Of a stretch of 64,000 bases of DNA, positions 21,776-31,672 are shown one piece after another. Both the position numbers and the translations under genes were made by a program. This DNA is from Plotosus lineatus. Its lineage: Eukaryota > Chordata > Actinopteri > Siluriformes > Plotosidae. The notes beneath the pieces are model-generated. The model did not search any database. It worked only from the letters and a program-made list of their open reading frames with translations, and was not told the DNA's origin. The stretch covers positions 56,630,125-56,694,124 of the forward strand of contig CM045731.1 in assembly GCA_024760905.1 (NCBI GenBank), written 5' to 3'. Within the stretch, counting starts at the first letter, position 1; each line of letters starts with the position of its first letter.

Positions 21776-21979
21776 TAGGGGGCATAATAGAAAATAATTG
21801 AGAAGCACTGCACAAGGCATTTTTGGACCACGGAATAATACATGCTGAAGAATACGAGGCTAATCAACCCGGAAAAGCTATTTCCTCAGCAGAGCTCGGA
21901 AGTCGAAAATGGAACATGGAATATGGAAAATTCGTTATCAGGGACACTCTTAAGTCGAGGTACCACTGTACACTTATTT

Positions 21980-22240
21980 GCTGAACCCTTTGATCCTATA
22001 ACATTCTCAACTGATACTGGCATACACCCTGAACGACTCACTAGGGAGGGCTAAAACTAACAATTATTTTAATAATCGATGAATCAGTAATTTTTTTTAT
22101 TAATCGATCAGGTAATCTGAAAAAGTGCCAATATGTTTTACTTTTCATTTCTATAGTAATAAATAGACCATTTGGTTTCAAATTGCCAGTCTATATGTGA
22201 GTAACTGAGTGTATATGTAGTCATTTGTTAATTCTGTGAT
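21980..22240. repeat. SINE-A scrap and hAT-type terminal relic
   Basis: 21985-22050 resembles a reversed SINE-A tail (CATACACCCTGAACGACTCA). 22050-22110 (GGGCTAAAACTAACAATTAT; TTAATCGATCAGG) resembles the 'AATCGATTAATCG' ends of a common fish hAT family. Both are weak. Confidence 0.4.
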
Positions 22241-22283
22241 AGGTACTTAATCATAGTTGAACATATTAATACAAATAATAATA

Positions 22284-22343
22284 TTATATATATATATATA
22301 TGAATAATATATATATGAATAATATATATATATATATATATAT
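22284..22343. repeat. (AT)n with two TGAATA interruptions
   Basis: AT dinucleotides abut the palindrome that follows. Confidence 0.9.
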
Positions 22344-22463
22344 AAACAAAAATAAAAGAACAGGACAAAGACTTTCTATTGAAACTCCATTTATCACTAC
22401 AGATCTGTAGTGATAAATGGAGTTTCAATAGAAAGTCTTTGTCCTGTCCTTTTATTTTTATTT
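22344..22463. repeat. 120-bp near-perfect palindrome
   Basis: Two 60-bp arms meet with no spacer at AGA|TCT (22401-22406). Comparing the arms base by base gives two mismatches. The sequence would fold into a long hairpin. It has no coding potential beyond mirrored short ORFs. Confidence 0.95.
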
Positions 22464-22924
22464 GCTCTACCAAAAAGTATTGAGCACTCTCCTACGGAAG
22501 GATCTACTCAGAAAATCCTCTATATATATATATATATAACAGGGTTCCCTCGCTTCTGCTTCCTCCTGCTTCAATTCGTGCAGCTTCAGTGCATCGCATT
22601 TGAAATATTCATCGAATTAAAAAATGAAGAAATTAAGGAAGAATAGGGGAAAAACTTAAGGAAAATGCTCCAAGGGCAATTAGGCAAAAAACAAAACAAA
22701 ACACAAAACCCCCCATCAAAATTACTTACATTTTTATGTGAGGTGCGCATCTGAGTGCGTACTCGCGCATTCGTGTGTGCACGTGCACCTGTCTGTATGT
22801 TTGTGTAGTTATACTTTATTTGGATCTTATGCATTATTTTTGAATGTTTAATTGTTATTATAAGCATTTATATCATTGAATATGTATTTATTGATATTAT
22901 ATTCACATATACAGATGAATAAAT

Positions 22925-23300
22925 CTTCCGCATTTTAATCTATACATCTATTTTCAATTCCACGTCACTGTGACGCGCAGCGGAGAGCAAATCCTTTCTG
23001 TACTCCACTGTGTGGGCAGGTCGGATAGCTTCAAACTCCAATTTTATTGGATTATAACAACAGCCTCAGACTGTGCGTATTGTTTGAATAAAGAGATAAA
23101 TTTTCCTCATTTTGATCGGTTCATTTCCACAAAGCCAAGCACAGCTGGCAAGCAAACACAAATGGACAGACATGGAAAACCTTCAACCTGCAGAGCAGTT
23201 GATTGCCAAAACTTGGGATGCGCTTCCTGTCACATAAACACTGCAGCGTGTGAGTCCAATAAAATTAGAGTTTCAAGGTATCAGACCTGGCCACACAGAA
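22925..23300. mobile_element. hAT relic related to the 40.4-41.4 kb element
   Basis: Shares CGCAGCGGAGAGC, CTTTCTGTACTCCA, AATGGACAGACATGG and GCTTCCTGTCACATAAACAC blocks with 40660-40945. No ends are preserved here. Confidence 0.7.
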
Positions 23301-23339
23301 AGGACTGGCTCTCAGCTTCGCACCACAGTGACATTGAAA

Positions 23340-23625
23340 ATAGATGAATAGATTTGCTCTGAGCAGTTAGAAAGTGAAGCTGCATAATTTCCTGCTTGGC
23401 CTTTTAAGATGCTGGCGCTGCCGGCAGCACAAACAACTGTCATACGCAACACTCGCACTGGACTGCCATGAATCATGCTCCACGACTTTTGCGGTCATAA
23501 AGTCGATCAGATGTAACTTGCATAAGTCGTAAGTCGATGAATCACTGTATTTATATTGGGGACGGCGAAATGTTTTCCTCTTCCTGGGGGGTGGGCGCGA
23601 CAGAAAATAATTGAGAAGCACTGAT
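23340..23625 (-). mobile_element. Mosaic of Tigger-terminus and hAT-terminus scraps
   Basis: CGTAAGTCGATGAATCACTG (23526-23546 region) is a reversed Tigger-type end. CAGAAAATAATTGAGAAGCACTG-type sequence near 23598-23621 is the end of the hAT family at 58799. Confidence 0.5.
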
Positions 23626-24179
23626 GTACATGTATATATATATATATAATATCAATAAATACATATTCAATGCTATAAATGTTTATAATAACAACTAAAT
23701 ATTCAAAAATAATGCATAAGTAAATAATTTATGTAACTAAAATATAAATACACTCACATACAGATGCAGGTGAACGCACTCAGATACGCAGCTCAAATTA
23801 AAATGTAAATAGTTTTGATGGGAGGTTTTGGGTTGTTTTTGTTTCTGTTTGTTTGAGTTTTTTTGTTTGTTTGAGTTTTTTTCATAATTGGACTTGTTTT
23901 GGGCATTTTCCTTAACTTTTTCCCCCTATTCTTCCTTAATTTCCTTACTTTTTAATGTGATGAATATTAAAAAAAAAAAAAAAGTGATGCACTGAAGCCG
24001 CATGAATTGAAGCGCAAAATAGCGAGGGATCCCTGTATATATACACACACACACATACAGTGGTACCTCAGCTTACGAAAATAATCCGTTCCGAGGGCAA
24101 GCTTGTAAGTCGAAATATTTGAGATGAAATAAAAATTTCACGAACGACTTCCATTGCCGTTGATCTCTTTCGACTTGAT

Positions 24180-24443
24180 TCACAATCGGAGAAGCCTTTC
24201 CATCTCATTATTAAGTCCTGATCTTTCCTCAGATAAAATACTAACCCCCTTTGCTGGTTTAGCACTCTTCAACATGATCTTCTGTTTGAGAATTGTACAG
24301 ATGGTCGATACATTCTTCCTATACTCCTTACACAGATCGGCAACACGGACTCCTTTTTCATGTTTATCTAGGATTTCAAGCTTCATTTCAAGAGAAATCG
24401 ATTTTCTCCTCTTGAATACATCAGCCAACTTCTTACGGCCCAT
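24180..24443 (-). pseudogene. Tigger/pogo transposase N-terminal DNA-binding domain (copy 2)
   Basis: An 87-codon ORF begins 'MGRKKLADVFKRRKSISLE' and continues with 'MKLEILDKHEKGVRVADLC' and 'STICTILKQKIM', the pogo/CENP-B-type first helix-turn-helix. It ends at 'MERLLRL' with a stop, about 120 bp before the terminal repeat. Full-length Tigger proteins are several hundred residues, with a second HTH and a DDE/D nuclease, and none of that is present. The copy is a non-autonomous deletion derivative. A protein limited to the binding domain could in principle occupy terminal repeats, but nothing shows it is expressed. Confidence 0.75.
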
Positions 24444-24597
24444 CTTAGAAACACTGGGATACGCACAATAAAAAATAACACTAAAAAGTCACAAAATCCA
24501 AACCATAGAAAAGAAATACTTTTGTGCTCGTGCACGCTACAATGTCAGCGCAGAAAGGAGCACGGAGGAATACATGCAGAAGAATACAAGGCTAATT

Positions 24598-24845
24598 GGT
24601 GCATATGACCCTGGGGAACATGCTTTTTTAATATACTGGTGGACCAGCCTTAAGTGTGATTGTGCATCCTCTACACTATATGGCAGTGGCGCTCTCGCTG
24701 TGTTCCCTATGGTGTAGGGAAAAAGCACCGAGCAAACATGTGAAGTGCAGTAAACACTATTTGGAGTCGCGTTTGGAGCGCTGGGGGGTGGTGTAATTTT
24801 TTTTTTCCTACAGGGGGCATCACAGAATATAATTGAAAAGCACTG
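24598..24845 (-). mobile_element. hAT relic inside Tigger copy 2
   Basis: Contains GACCCTGGGGAACATGCTTT and GGCAGTGGCGCTCTCGCTGT and ends AAAAGCACTG, all shared with the hAT MITE at 58799-59457 in reverse orientation. Confidence 0.65.
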
Positions 24846-24906
24846 CACAAGGTGTTCTTGGAGCATGGAAGAATACACACGGAAGAATACAAGGCTAATT
24901 TCCCCA

Positions 24907-26830
24907 GCAGAGCTCGTAAGTATAAAATTTTCCCTTCCAGATCGGGACAAGGATGCCCGTTTCCAGTCAGTTGGGGTGACACCAGTGCTCCACACGGAGC
25001 ACACGAGAACGAACAGCCACCTGAGGACGACCTCACCTCCCGCCTTAAGCATTTCCACGTGGATACCACAAACTCCCGCAGATTTGCCATCCGCCAAGCG
25101 CCACACCGGCCACCGAGTTTCCTCAAGAGTTGGTGGGTCGCAGCCTGGGGGAGAGTCGGGAACAAGAATTTCAGCATTCCCGATGGCCAGGCTCCGGGCG
25201 GGAGGATCAGCACGATACAACTCCTCAGAGTACTCGGCCCAACGAGTCCTCACTTCCGATTCTTCGGTAAAGCCACTACTGTCTGCAGCTTTCACCGTCT
25301 GGCATCACGATGTGGACCGAGAGGAACGGAGGCTCTGCAACGCCCTGTGAGCCCGGCGAGAGTCACTCGAATTCAAGTGGCCCTCGACTGTCTCATAGAG
25401 ATCGCGGACCGCAGCCGCCCGATCTCGTTGCACCGCCGTGATGGCTTCGCGCTTCAGGTCCCTGGCCAGACCAACTCTGCCGTTGTGTTGAGCGTGTCTC
25501 GTTCTCTCAATGACGTCAATTGTCTCAGAGGAGATGGCCATTCCTGGTCGTCTGGGTGACCCCGATATGCAGCCACAGGACACCTCCAGGATGCAGTCTC
25601 TGAAACCAGTCCAGAGAGCCTCCGTGCCTGTACCCACGTCCAGATCCTCCAGGGATTCCCCAAGCCTACTGGCGAACTCCGAAGCCACATCAGGGTCCCT
25701 TAGTCGGCTTACGTCAAATCGCATTTGACGAGCCAGGGCTTTCTCAGTGCACCTGAAGCGGCTCTTCAGAGTCGCCACCAGAAGCCCGTGGTCTCCCGAG
25801 AAGAGCTGGGTACTTCTGAAGACACAGCAGTTCTGGACCAGCTGCCAGCGACTACCTACGAGAACATGGTCAATCTCCTTTCTAGTGACGCCGTCGCTGG
25901 AGTACCAAGTCCAACGTCGCAGATCCAATCTCTGGAACCACGAGCCAGCAATCCTTAATCCTCAACTTTTTGCGAAGTCAAGAAGCATTAAGGTGTTTTC
26001 ACTGCAGCGTCCAGAGCCGTGAGGACCGACACATACTTCGTAGCCATCCCGGTTAGTGCCAGTGGTCGCATTGAAGTCCCCCAGTACGATGAGGGTGTCC
26101 CTTTCCGGAACCCCCAACACCACCGAGTTGAGGCGATCATAGAAGGTTTCCTTCATAGATCAATCACTTACCCCGGTTGGAGCGTACACTGCGATGATAG
26201 AGAGCGTCCCCACTGTGTGAGTCACCCTCAGTCGCATAATATGCTCATTGACCAGGACCACCTCCGATAGCAAAGGAGCCAATCGATCAGCGACGGCGAC
26301 GGCAACTCCCTTAGTGTGAAGGCCGTTGGCCAGGCCAGACCAGTAGTAGGTGTACCTACCAACACTTGTCTCACCGGACCCAGGCCTCCGCACCTCAGAG
26401 AGGGCCGCAATGCCGACGCCAAGCAGACTAAGCTCCCTTGATACCAGAGGCAGGTGAGAGTTGTCCCGCAGGGAAGTCACGTTCCATGCGCCGACCCGGA
26501 CCGACCGCCTCAGATTCAACCGAGGCGACCGAAAGCAGCTGGTGTCCGACACCTTTGCACCACCCGTGTCACTCACCCTATCATGCCCGACCTGGTTGCT
26601 CCAGGATATCCCCCCATCATGGAGTGGGGGTCCCAGCGGCTTTTCCCTACCCCCCTCATACAACGCCGCCTAAGGCAGGCGTCGGGGTTACTCCCCTGGA
26701 ACGAACTCCAGCGTTTAGTAGTGTGTTTTGCTGGCGTTTTTAAGAGGGCGGGGGTGCAAACCCCACCCCCCGAGGCTCCTCTAGGACAGGGACGCCGCTC
26801 CCTGACAGGCAAATGCCCGGAAGTACCCAC
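24907..26830 (-). pseudogene. RTE-B: Rex3-like LINE, endonuclease and start of RT
   Basis: Minus-strand frames together give a Rex3/RTE-like apurinic-type endonuclease: 'RVGAWNVTSLRDN' (26.5 kb), 'IAALSEVRRPGSGE' with the catalytic Glu, 'VLGDFNATTGTNRDGYE' (26.1 kb), 'EIDHVLVGSRW' (25.9 kb) and 'GDHGLLVATL'. A linker and the beginning of the RT domain follow ('GICGIH'-like 'GVCGIHVEMLKAGG', 'TPTDWKRA', 25.0 kb). Frameshifts separate 26663-26160, 26156-25962, 25928-25305 and 25295-24907. The RT core, 'FADD' motif and 3' end are missing, cut at about 24938 where Tigger sequence starts. This is opposite to the usual 5' truncation, so a later deletion or recombination is likely. 26560-26830 looks like the 5' leader. 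Function was retrotransposition; it is now dead. Confidence 0.8.
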
Positions 26831-26945
26831 ACCGTGATAAAACAGCTTAAACCCTGCTACTAAGCTTTTAGCTTTGCTACCTTTCCACCTGGTTTCCTGA
26901 ACACACAGTATGTCCACCTTCCTCCTCTATCTTCCTCATGGCTGC
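26831..26945 (-). repeat. RTE-A endonuclease fragment joined to RTE-A 5' end
   Basis: 26831-26925 matches the RTE-A endonuclease region (compare 47470-47570: TTTGCTACCTTTCCACCTGG; ACACAGTATGTCCACCTTCC). CTCATGGCTGCAT at 26936 matches the RTE-A 5' end (31664-31676). About 0.4 kb that normally lies between is deleted. Confidence 0.7.
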
Positions 26946-26949
26946 ATAT

Positions 26950-27036
<87 letters not shown>

Positions 27037-27037
27037 G
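26946..27037. repeat. (CA)n-(TA)n-(CA)n microsatellite
   Basis: CA run, then about 38 bp TA, then CA. Confidence 0.95.
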
Positions 27038-27039
27038 TA

Positions 27040-27147
27040 TATATGGTTAGGGTGCTCTGCTCACGATCAGGAGGTCGTCAGTTCAAATCCCACTGAGACC
27101 CTCACTGTGCTAAGACCCCTGGGCAAGGTCTCGACCACCAGTGTGCA
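27040..27147 (+). repeat. SINE-C-type tRNA-like head
   Basis: GGTTAGGGTGCTCTGCTCAC then GGTCGTCAGTTCAAATCCC resembles A- and B-box spacing, followed by CTAAGACCCCTGGGCAAGG. It is not a functional tRNA because the acceptor stem does not close. It joins directly to an RTE-A fragment. Confidence 0.55.
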
Positions 27148-27765
27148 GAGATAAAGAAGGTGGAGGATTTAAGTACCTCGGCTCAAGAGTCCAGAGCAAT
27201 GGAGAGTGTGGAAAAGAGGTGAAGAAGCGTGTGCAGGCTGGTTGGAATGGTTGGAGAAGTGTCCGCTGTGATGTGTGATAGGAAGGTATTGGCAAGAATG
27301 AAAGGAAAAGTGTACAAGACGGTGTTGAGGCCAGCGATGTTGTATGGTTTAGAAACAGTGGCACTGGGGAAAAGACAGGAGGAGAGCTGGAGGTAGCAGA
27401 GATGAAAATGTTGAGGTTCTCTTTGGGAGTAACGAGGATGGATAGGATCAGGACTGAGTACATCAGAGGGACAGCACATGTAAGACGTTTTGGAGACAAA
27501 GTCAGAGAGGCTAGATTGAGATGGTTTGGACATGTACAGAGGAGGGATAGTGAGTATATTCGTAGTAGGATGCTGAGGTTGAAACTACCAGGCAGAAGGC
27601 CGAGAGGAAGACCAAAGAGAAGATTTACGGATCTGGTGAAGGAGGACATGAAGGTAGTTGGAGTAAGAGTAGAAGATGCAGAGGATAGGGTGAGATTGAG
27701 GCAGATGATCGTCTGTGGCAACCCCTGAAGGGAACAGCCGAAAGGAAAAAGAAGAAGAAGAAGAT
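27148..27765 (+). pseudogene. RTE-A LINE, 5'-truncated, C-terminal part
   Basis: Begins at the codons for 'KKVEDFKYLGS' and runs to the 3' end CGAAAGGAAAAAGAAGAAGA. The intact part of the frame (27402-27728) reads 'MKMLRFSLGVTRMDRIR', 'LRWFGHVQRRDSEYI' and 'RGRPKRRF', the RTE C-terminal region after the RT domain. Frameshifts occur near 27260 and 27380. The 3' end is complete, as expected for a 5'-truncated retrotransposition product. Confidence 0.85.
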
Positions 27766-27800
27766 TATATACATACTCACACACAAACACACACACATAT

Positions 27801-27841
<41 letters not shown>
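27766..27841. repeat. (CA)n-(TA)n microsatellite
   Basis: CA-rich run followed by about 38 bp TA directly after the LINE 3' tail. Confidence 0.9.
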
Positions 27842-27842
<1 letters not shown>

Positions 27843-28425
27843 GCAGGGCAGCAACCCAAGTAATGTGGTCCAGACGTCCCTCTCCCCAGCCACTTCCTAC
27901 CGCTCTTCCAGAGGGACACCAAGGCCTTCCCAGACAAATCGAGAGACATAGTCCCTCCAGCAATGTTCTAGATCAACTTCGAGGTCTCTTCCCAGTTAGA
28001 CATGTCTGAAACACCACACCAGGGAGTCTTTCAGAAGGCATTCTGACCAGGTGCCCGAGACAGCTCAACTGGCCCCTATCAATGCAGAGGAGCAGTGGTT
28101 CTACTCCGAGCTCTTCCCGGATGGTAGAGCTTCTCACCTTATCTCTAAGGTACAGCCCTGCCACCGGTGGGGGGGGGGGGGGGGGGAGACCCTAGTGACC
28201 CGCGTCCAGGCAAGGGAAACTGTTTCCTTGGTTTCTTTTTATTTGGCAGAGGGTCTTCTGAACCGCACTTCGTCTGGACCTTTGCCCAGGACCTGTTTGC
28301 CTTGGGTGACCCGACCAGGCGCATTATGTCCCGGACAAAATAGCTCCTAGGATCATTAGGACATGCCACCACCCCCACTACGATAAGGTAGTGATTCAAG
28401 GAGGGGCACACATGTAGAAAGGGAT
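27842..28425 (-). pseudogene. RTE-C LINE, internally deleted copy
   Basis: The minus strand at 27973-28164 reads 'LYLRDKVRSSTIREELGVEP', 'LLLCIDRG' and 'LGHLVRMPSERLPGVVFQT', the C-terminal region of a fish non-LTR LINE also seen at 47777-48421. Continuing on the plus strand, 28196-28425 (GGTGACCCGACCAGGCGC; CACTACGATAAGGTAGTGA) looks like a LINE 5' leader. Endonuclease and RT are missing between. An 18-base G run (28169-28186) lies at the join. RTE-like assignment is tentative. Confidence 0.55.
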
Positions 28426-28510
28426 CCATAACTTTATGCTGTTAATGGGGACCGAGCAGCCCCCACGACTGCCGATTACAACAAAGTAGGTTCGACCCCC
28501 GTGACTGACA
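28426..28510. other. No feature recognised
   Basis: Short unassigned spacer between RTE-C and the RTE-A 3' end. Confidence 0.4.
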
Positions 28511-31500
28511 TATATGAACTTCTTCTTCTTCTTTTCCTTTCGGTTGTTCCCTTCAGGGGTCGCCACAGCAAATGATCTGCCTCCATCTCTCCCTATCCTC
28601 TGCATCTTCTACTCTTACTCCAACGACCTTCATGTCCGCCTTCACCGCATCCATAAATCTTCTCTTTGGTCTTCCTCTGGGCCTTTTGCCTGGTAGTTCC
28701 AACCTCAGCATCCTACTACCAATATACTCACTATCTCTCCTCTGTGCATGTCCAAACCATCTCAATCTAGCCTCTCTGACTTTGTCTCCAAAACATCTAA
28801 CATGTGCTGTCCCTCTGATGTACTCGTTTCTGATCCTATCCATCCTCGTTACTCCCAAAGAGAACCTCAACATTTTCATCTCTGCTACCTCCAACTCTGA
28901 CTCCTGTCTTTTCCCCAGGGCCACTGTCTCTAAACCATACAACATTGCTGGCCTCATCACCGTCTTGTACACTTTTCCCTTCATTCTTGCCGATACTCTC
29001 CTATCACACATCACACCGGACACTTTTCTCCATCCATTCCAACCTGCCTGCACGCGCTTCTTCACCTCTTTTCCACACTCTCCATTGCTCTGGATTGTTG
29101 AGCCTAAGTACTTAAAATCCTCCACCTTCTTTATCTCTGCCCCCTGTAACCTCAAAGTTCCTCTTGGGTCCTTGTCGTTCACACACATGTATTCTGTCTT
29201 ACTAAGACTAACCTTCAATCCCCTCCTTTCCAGGGCATACCTCCACCTCTCTAGATTTTCCTGCACTTGGTCTCTGCTCTCACAACAGATCACAATGTCA
29301 TCTGCAAACATCAAAGTCCTGAGAGATTTTTGTCTCACCTCGTCTGTCAGCCTGTCCATCACCACTGCAAACAAGAAGGGGCTGAGAGCTGACCCTTGAT
29401 GCAGTCCCACCTCCACCTTGAACTCTTCTGTCACACCGACAGCACACCTCACCACTGTCTTACATCTCTCATACATGTCCTGCACCACTCTAACATACTT
29501 CTCTGTCACTCCAGACTTCCTCATACAATGCCACAGTTCTTCTCTCGGCACCCTGTCATATGCTTTCTCCAGATCCACAAAGGCACAATGCAGCTCCTTC
29601 TGACCTTCTCTGTACTTCTCTATTAACATCCTCAAGGCAAACACTGCATCTGTGGTGCTCTTTCCTGGCATGAAACCAAACTGTTGTTCACAAATGCTGA
29701 CCTCTGCCCTTAGTCTTGCTTCCACTATTCTTTCCCATAGCTTCATCGTATGGCTCATCAACTTTATCCCTCTGTAGTTGCCACAACTCTGTACATCTCC
29801 CTTGTTCTTAAAAATGGGCACAAGCACACTTCTCCTCCATTCCTCTGGCATCTGCTCACTTTCTACAACCTTGTTGAATATTCTTGTCAGAAAATCTACT
29901 GCTACCTCCCCTAGACACTTCCATACCTCAACTGGTATGTCATCAGGGCCAACTGCCTTTCCACTCTTCATCCTCTTCAATGCCCTCCTCACTTCTCCTT
30001 TACTAATCTTTGCTACTTCCTGCTCCTCAACGGTCACCCCTTCTACTCTTTTTTCTCTCTCATTTTCCTCATTCATCAGCTCTTCAAAGTACTCGTTCCT
30101 TCTTCCCAGCACACTTCTGTCATCAGTCAATACATTTCCCTCTCTGTCCTTTATCACCCTAACTTGCTGCATGTCTTTCCCATCTCTATTTCTCTGCTGT
30201 GCTAACCTGTATAGATCATTTTCTCCCTCCTTACTGTTCAACCTATCATACAAGTCATCATACACCCTCTGTTTGGCCTTTGACACTGCTACCTTCGCCT
30301 TACGCTGTGTCTCCCTGTACTCCTGTTTACTCTCTTCGGTCCTGTCAATGTCCCACTTCTTCTTGGCTAACCTCTTCTTTTGTACACACTCCTGCACTTC
30401 CTCATTCCACCACCAAGTTTCCTTATCTACTTTCCTTCCAGAGGACACACCAAGTAGTCTCCTACCGGTCTCCCTGATCACATTGGCTGTGGTTGTCCAG
30501 TCCTCTGGAAGCACTTCCTGACTACCCAAAGCCTGTTTCAACTCCTACTTGAAAACAACATGACACTCTTCCTTTTTCAGCTTCCACCACTTTGTCTTCT
30601 GCTCTGCCTTTGCCTTTTTCACCTTTCTCACCATCAGTGTCATCCTGCACACCACCATCCTATGCTGTTTGGCAACACTCTCACCAACTACTACTTTGCA
30701 GTCACTGACTTCCTTCAAATTACATCGCCTACACAAGATGTAGTCTACCTGTGTGCTCTTACCTCCGCTTTCATAAGTCACCCTATGCTTCTGTTTCTTC
30801 TTGAAGAAAGTATTCACCACAGCCATTTCCATCCTTTTTGCAAAATCGATCAACATCTGTCCTTCTGTGTTCCTGTCCTGGATACCAAACCTGCCCATCA
30901 CTTCCTCGTCCCCTCTGTTGCCTGCACCAACATGTCCATTGAAGTCTGCTCCAATGACCACTCTTTCACCTCTGGGAGTACTCTGCATCACTTCATCTAA
31001 CTCACTCCAGAATCTCTCCTTCTCTTCTAGCTTACATCCTGCCTGTGGGGCATAAGCACTAACAACATTGACCATCACGCCTTCAATTTCTAACTTGAGA
31101 CTCATCACTCTGTCTGACACTCTTTTCACTTCTAGAACATTCCTGACAAACCCCTCCTTCAAGATGACTCCTACTCCATTTCTCTTCCCATCCACACCAT
31201 TATAAAACAGTTTAAACCCTGCTCCTAAGCTTCTAGCCTTGCTACCTTTACACCTTGTCTCCTGAACACACAGTATGTCCACCTTCCTCCTCTGCATCAT
31301 GTCAGCCAGCTCCCTATCTTTTCCTTACATAGTTCCAACATTCAAAGTCCCTACTCTCAGTCCTAGGCTCACGCATTTCCTCTTCTCTCTCTGCCTACGG
31401 ACACGCCTCCCGCCTCTCCTTTTTCTACATCTTCGACCAACAGTAGTCCAATTTCCATCAGCACCCTGTTGGTCGACAGCACTGATGGCGGTCGTTGTTA

Positions 31501-31672
31501 ACCCGGGCCTCGACCGATCCGGTATGAATTCTGTATTGATCATTTGCATTTTTAAATGTGGCAGAATTTTTACGCCGGATGCCCTTCCTGTCGCAATCCT
31601 CTGCATTTATCCGGGCTTGGGACCGGCATAAGGGGGGGAGACACTGGTTAGTGCCCCCCCCGCCTCATGGCT
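28511..31672 (-). mobile_element. RTE-A LINE, full-length copy (~3.16 kb)
   Basis: 3' end on the left (reversed TTCTTCTTCTTCTTTTCC tail and GGCTGTTCCCTTCAGGGGTC-like terminus). The 5' end on the right near CTCATGGCTGCAT is shared with the copy at 54521-57701. The 5' leader (31607-31672) contains AGGAAGGGCATCCGGCGTAA, also found in SINE-B1. No clear TSD is visible. Confidence 0.85.
28553..31606 (-). pseudogene. RTE-A ORF: endonuclease-reverse transcriptase with two stops
   Basis: One reading frame spans 31606 to 28553 (about 1,018 codons), broken only by in-frame stops at 31322-31324 and 30542-30544. Order: basic N-terminal segment; apurinic-type endonuclease (31300-30545; 'DILCVQETRCKGSKA', 'VISAYAPQ'-like 'VVSAYAPQAG', 'IGADFNGHVGAGNRG', 'VDYILCRR'); linker; RT (from about residue 180 of the 662-codon ORF, 'VLVPIFKNKGDVQSCGNYRG', 'FVDLEKAYDRVPRE', 'GLHQGSALSPFLF', catalytic 'FADDIVICC' near its residue 412); and a C-terminal 'LRWFGHAQRRDSEYIG', 'RGRPKRRF' region. 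These motifs are of the RTE clade. The first stop falls before the endonuclease start and the second (GAG to TAG-type) between endonuclease and RT. It is the best-preserved LINE in the window. Confidence 0.85.

Larger units (their letters stand above)
20529..21810 (-). mobile_element. hAT-type relic, interrupted
   Basis: Right end ATAATTGAGAAGCACTG matches the terminal repeat of the hAT MITE at 58799-59457 (CAGTGCTTCTCAATTAC). The left part (GGGGAACATGCTTTTTTAAC) matches its interior and the copy at 24598-24845. The far end was lost where the 19010-20526 element inserted. It holds a (GT)n tract (20691-20720) and the ISL2EU-like insertion. Confidence 0.65.
18019..21968 (-). mobile_element. Tigger-like element, copy 1, with several nested insertions
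   Basis: The left terminus CAGTGGTACATCTACTTA and the reverse-complemented right terminus CAGTGGTACCTCGACTTA are inverted repeats bordered by TA (18017-18018, 21969-21970). A pogo/Tigger-type N-terminal fragment lies inside at 18777-18941 (-). The interior is interrupted by a SINE (18038), a pogo-type element (19010) and a hAT relic that itself holds an ISL2EU-like element (20739). A sister copy at 24058-24937 lacks the SINE, the pogo element and the ISL2EU-like insertion, which is how their edges could be placed. Confidence 0.75.
22540..24035. mobile_element. Inverted-repeat element with ~375-bp arms
   Basis: Left end CAGGGTTCCCTCGCTTCTG and reverse-complemented right end CAGGGATCCCTCGCTATTT are inverted repeats. 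The similarity extends hundreds of bases (22540-22900 against 23640-24035: the 'TTAAGGAAAATGC', 'TGCGCATC..GTGCG' and 'AATGCATAAGAT..' blocks). A single arm recurs at 31673-32022. The right border is TA; the left is AA, perhaps a mutated TA. The middle holds hAT and Tigger scraps. Confidence 0.7.
24058..24937 (-). mobile_element. Tigger-like element, copy 2, 5'-side end lost
   Basis: Left terminus CAGTGGTACCTCAGCTTACG preceded by TA. The internal sequence parallels copy 1 (18019-21968), including the same hAT relic at the same position. The right terminus is missing because RTE-B sequence begins at about 24938. A ~41-bp block (GGAGCACGGAGGAATACAT..) is repeated on both sides of the hAT relic, at about 24556 and 24860. 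Confidence 0.75.

Noticed and set aside
24537..25295. 252-codon minus-strand ORF as a novel gene
   Set aside because: Chimeric: RTE-B linker/RT start reading through into Tigger and hAT DNA.
27060..27110. Possible tRNA with GGTTAGGGTGCTC and GTTCAAATCCC
   Set aside because: No foldable acceptor stem and a typical SINE continuation.
28572..30521. Long plus-strand ORFs (247-275 codons, Ser/Leu/Pro-rich) that recur at 29778, 34107, 37501, 45024, 46285 and 49475
   Set aside because: They are the antisense of the RTE-A coding frame. Their conservation between copies follows from the sense protein.
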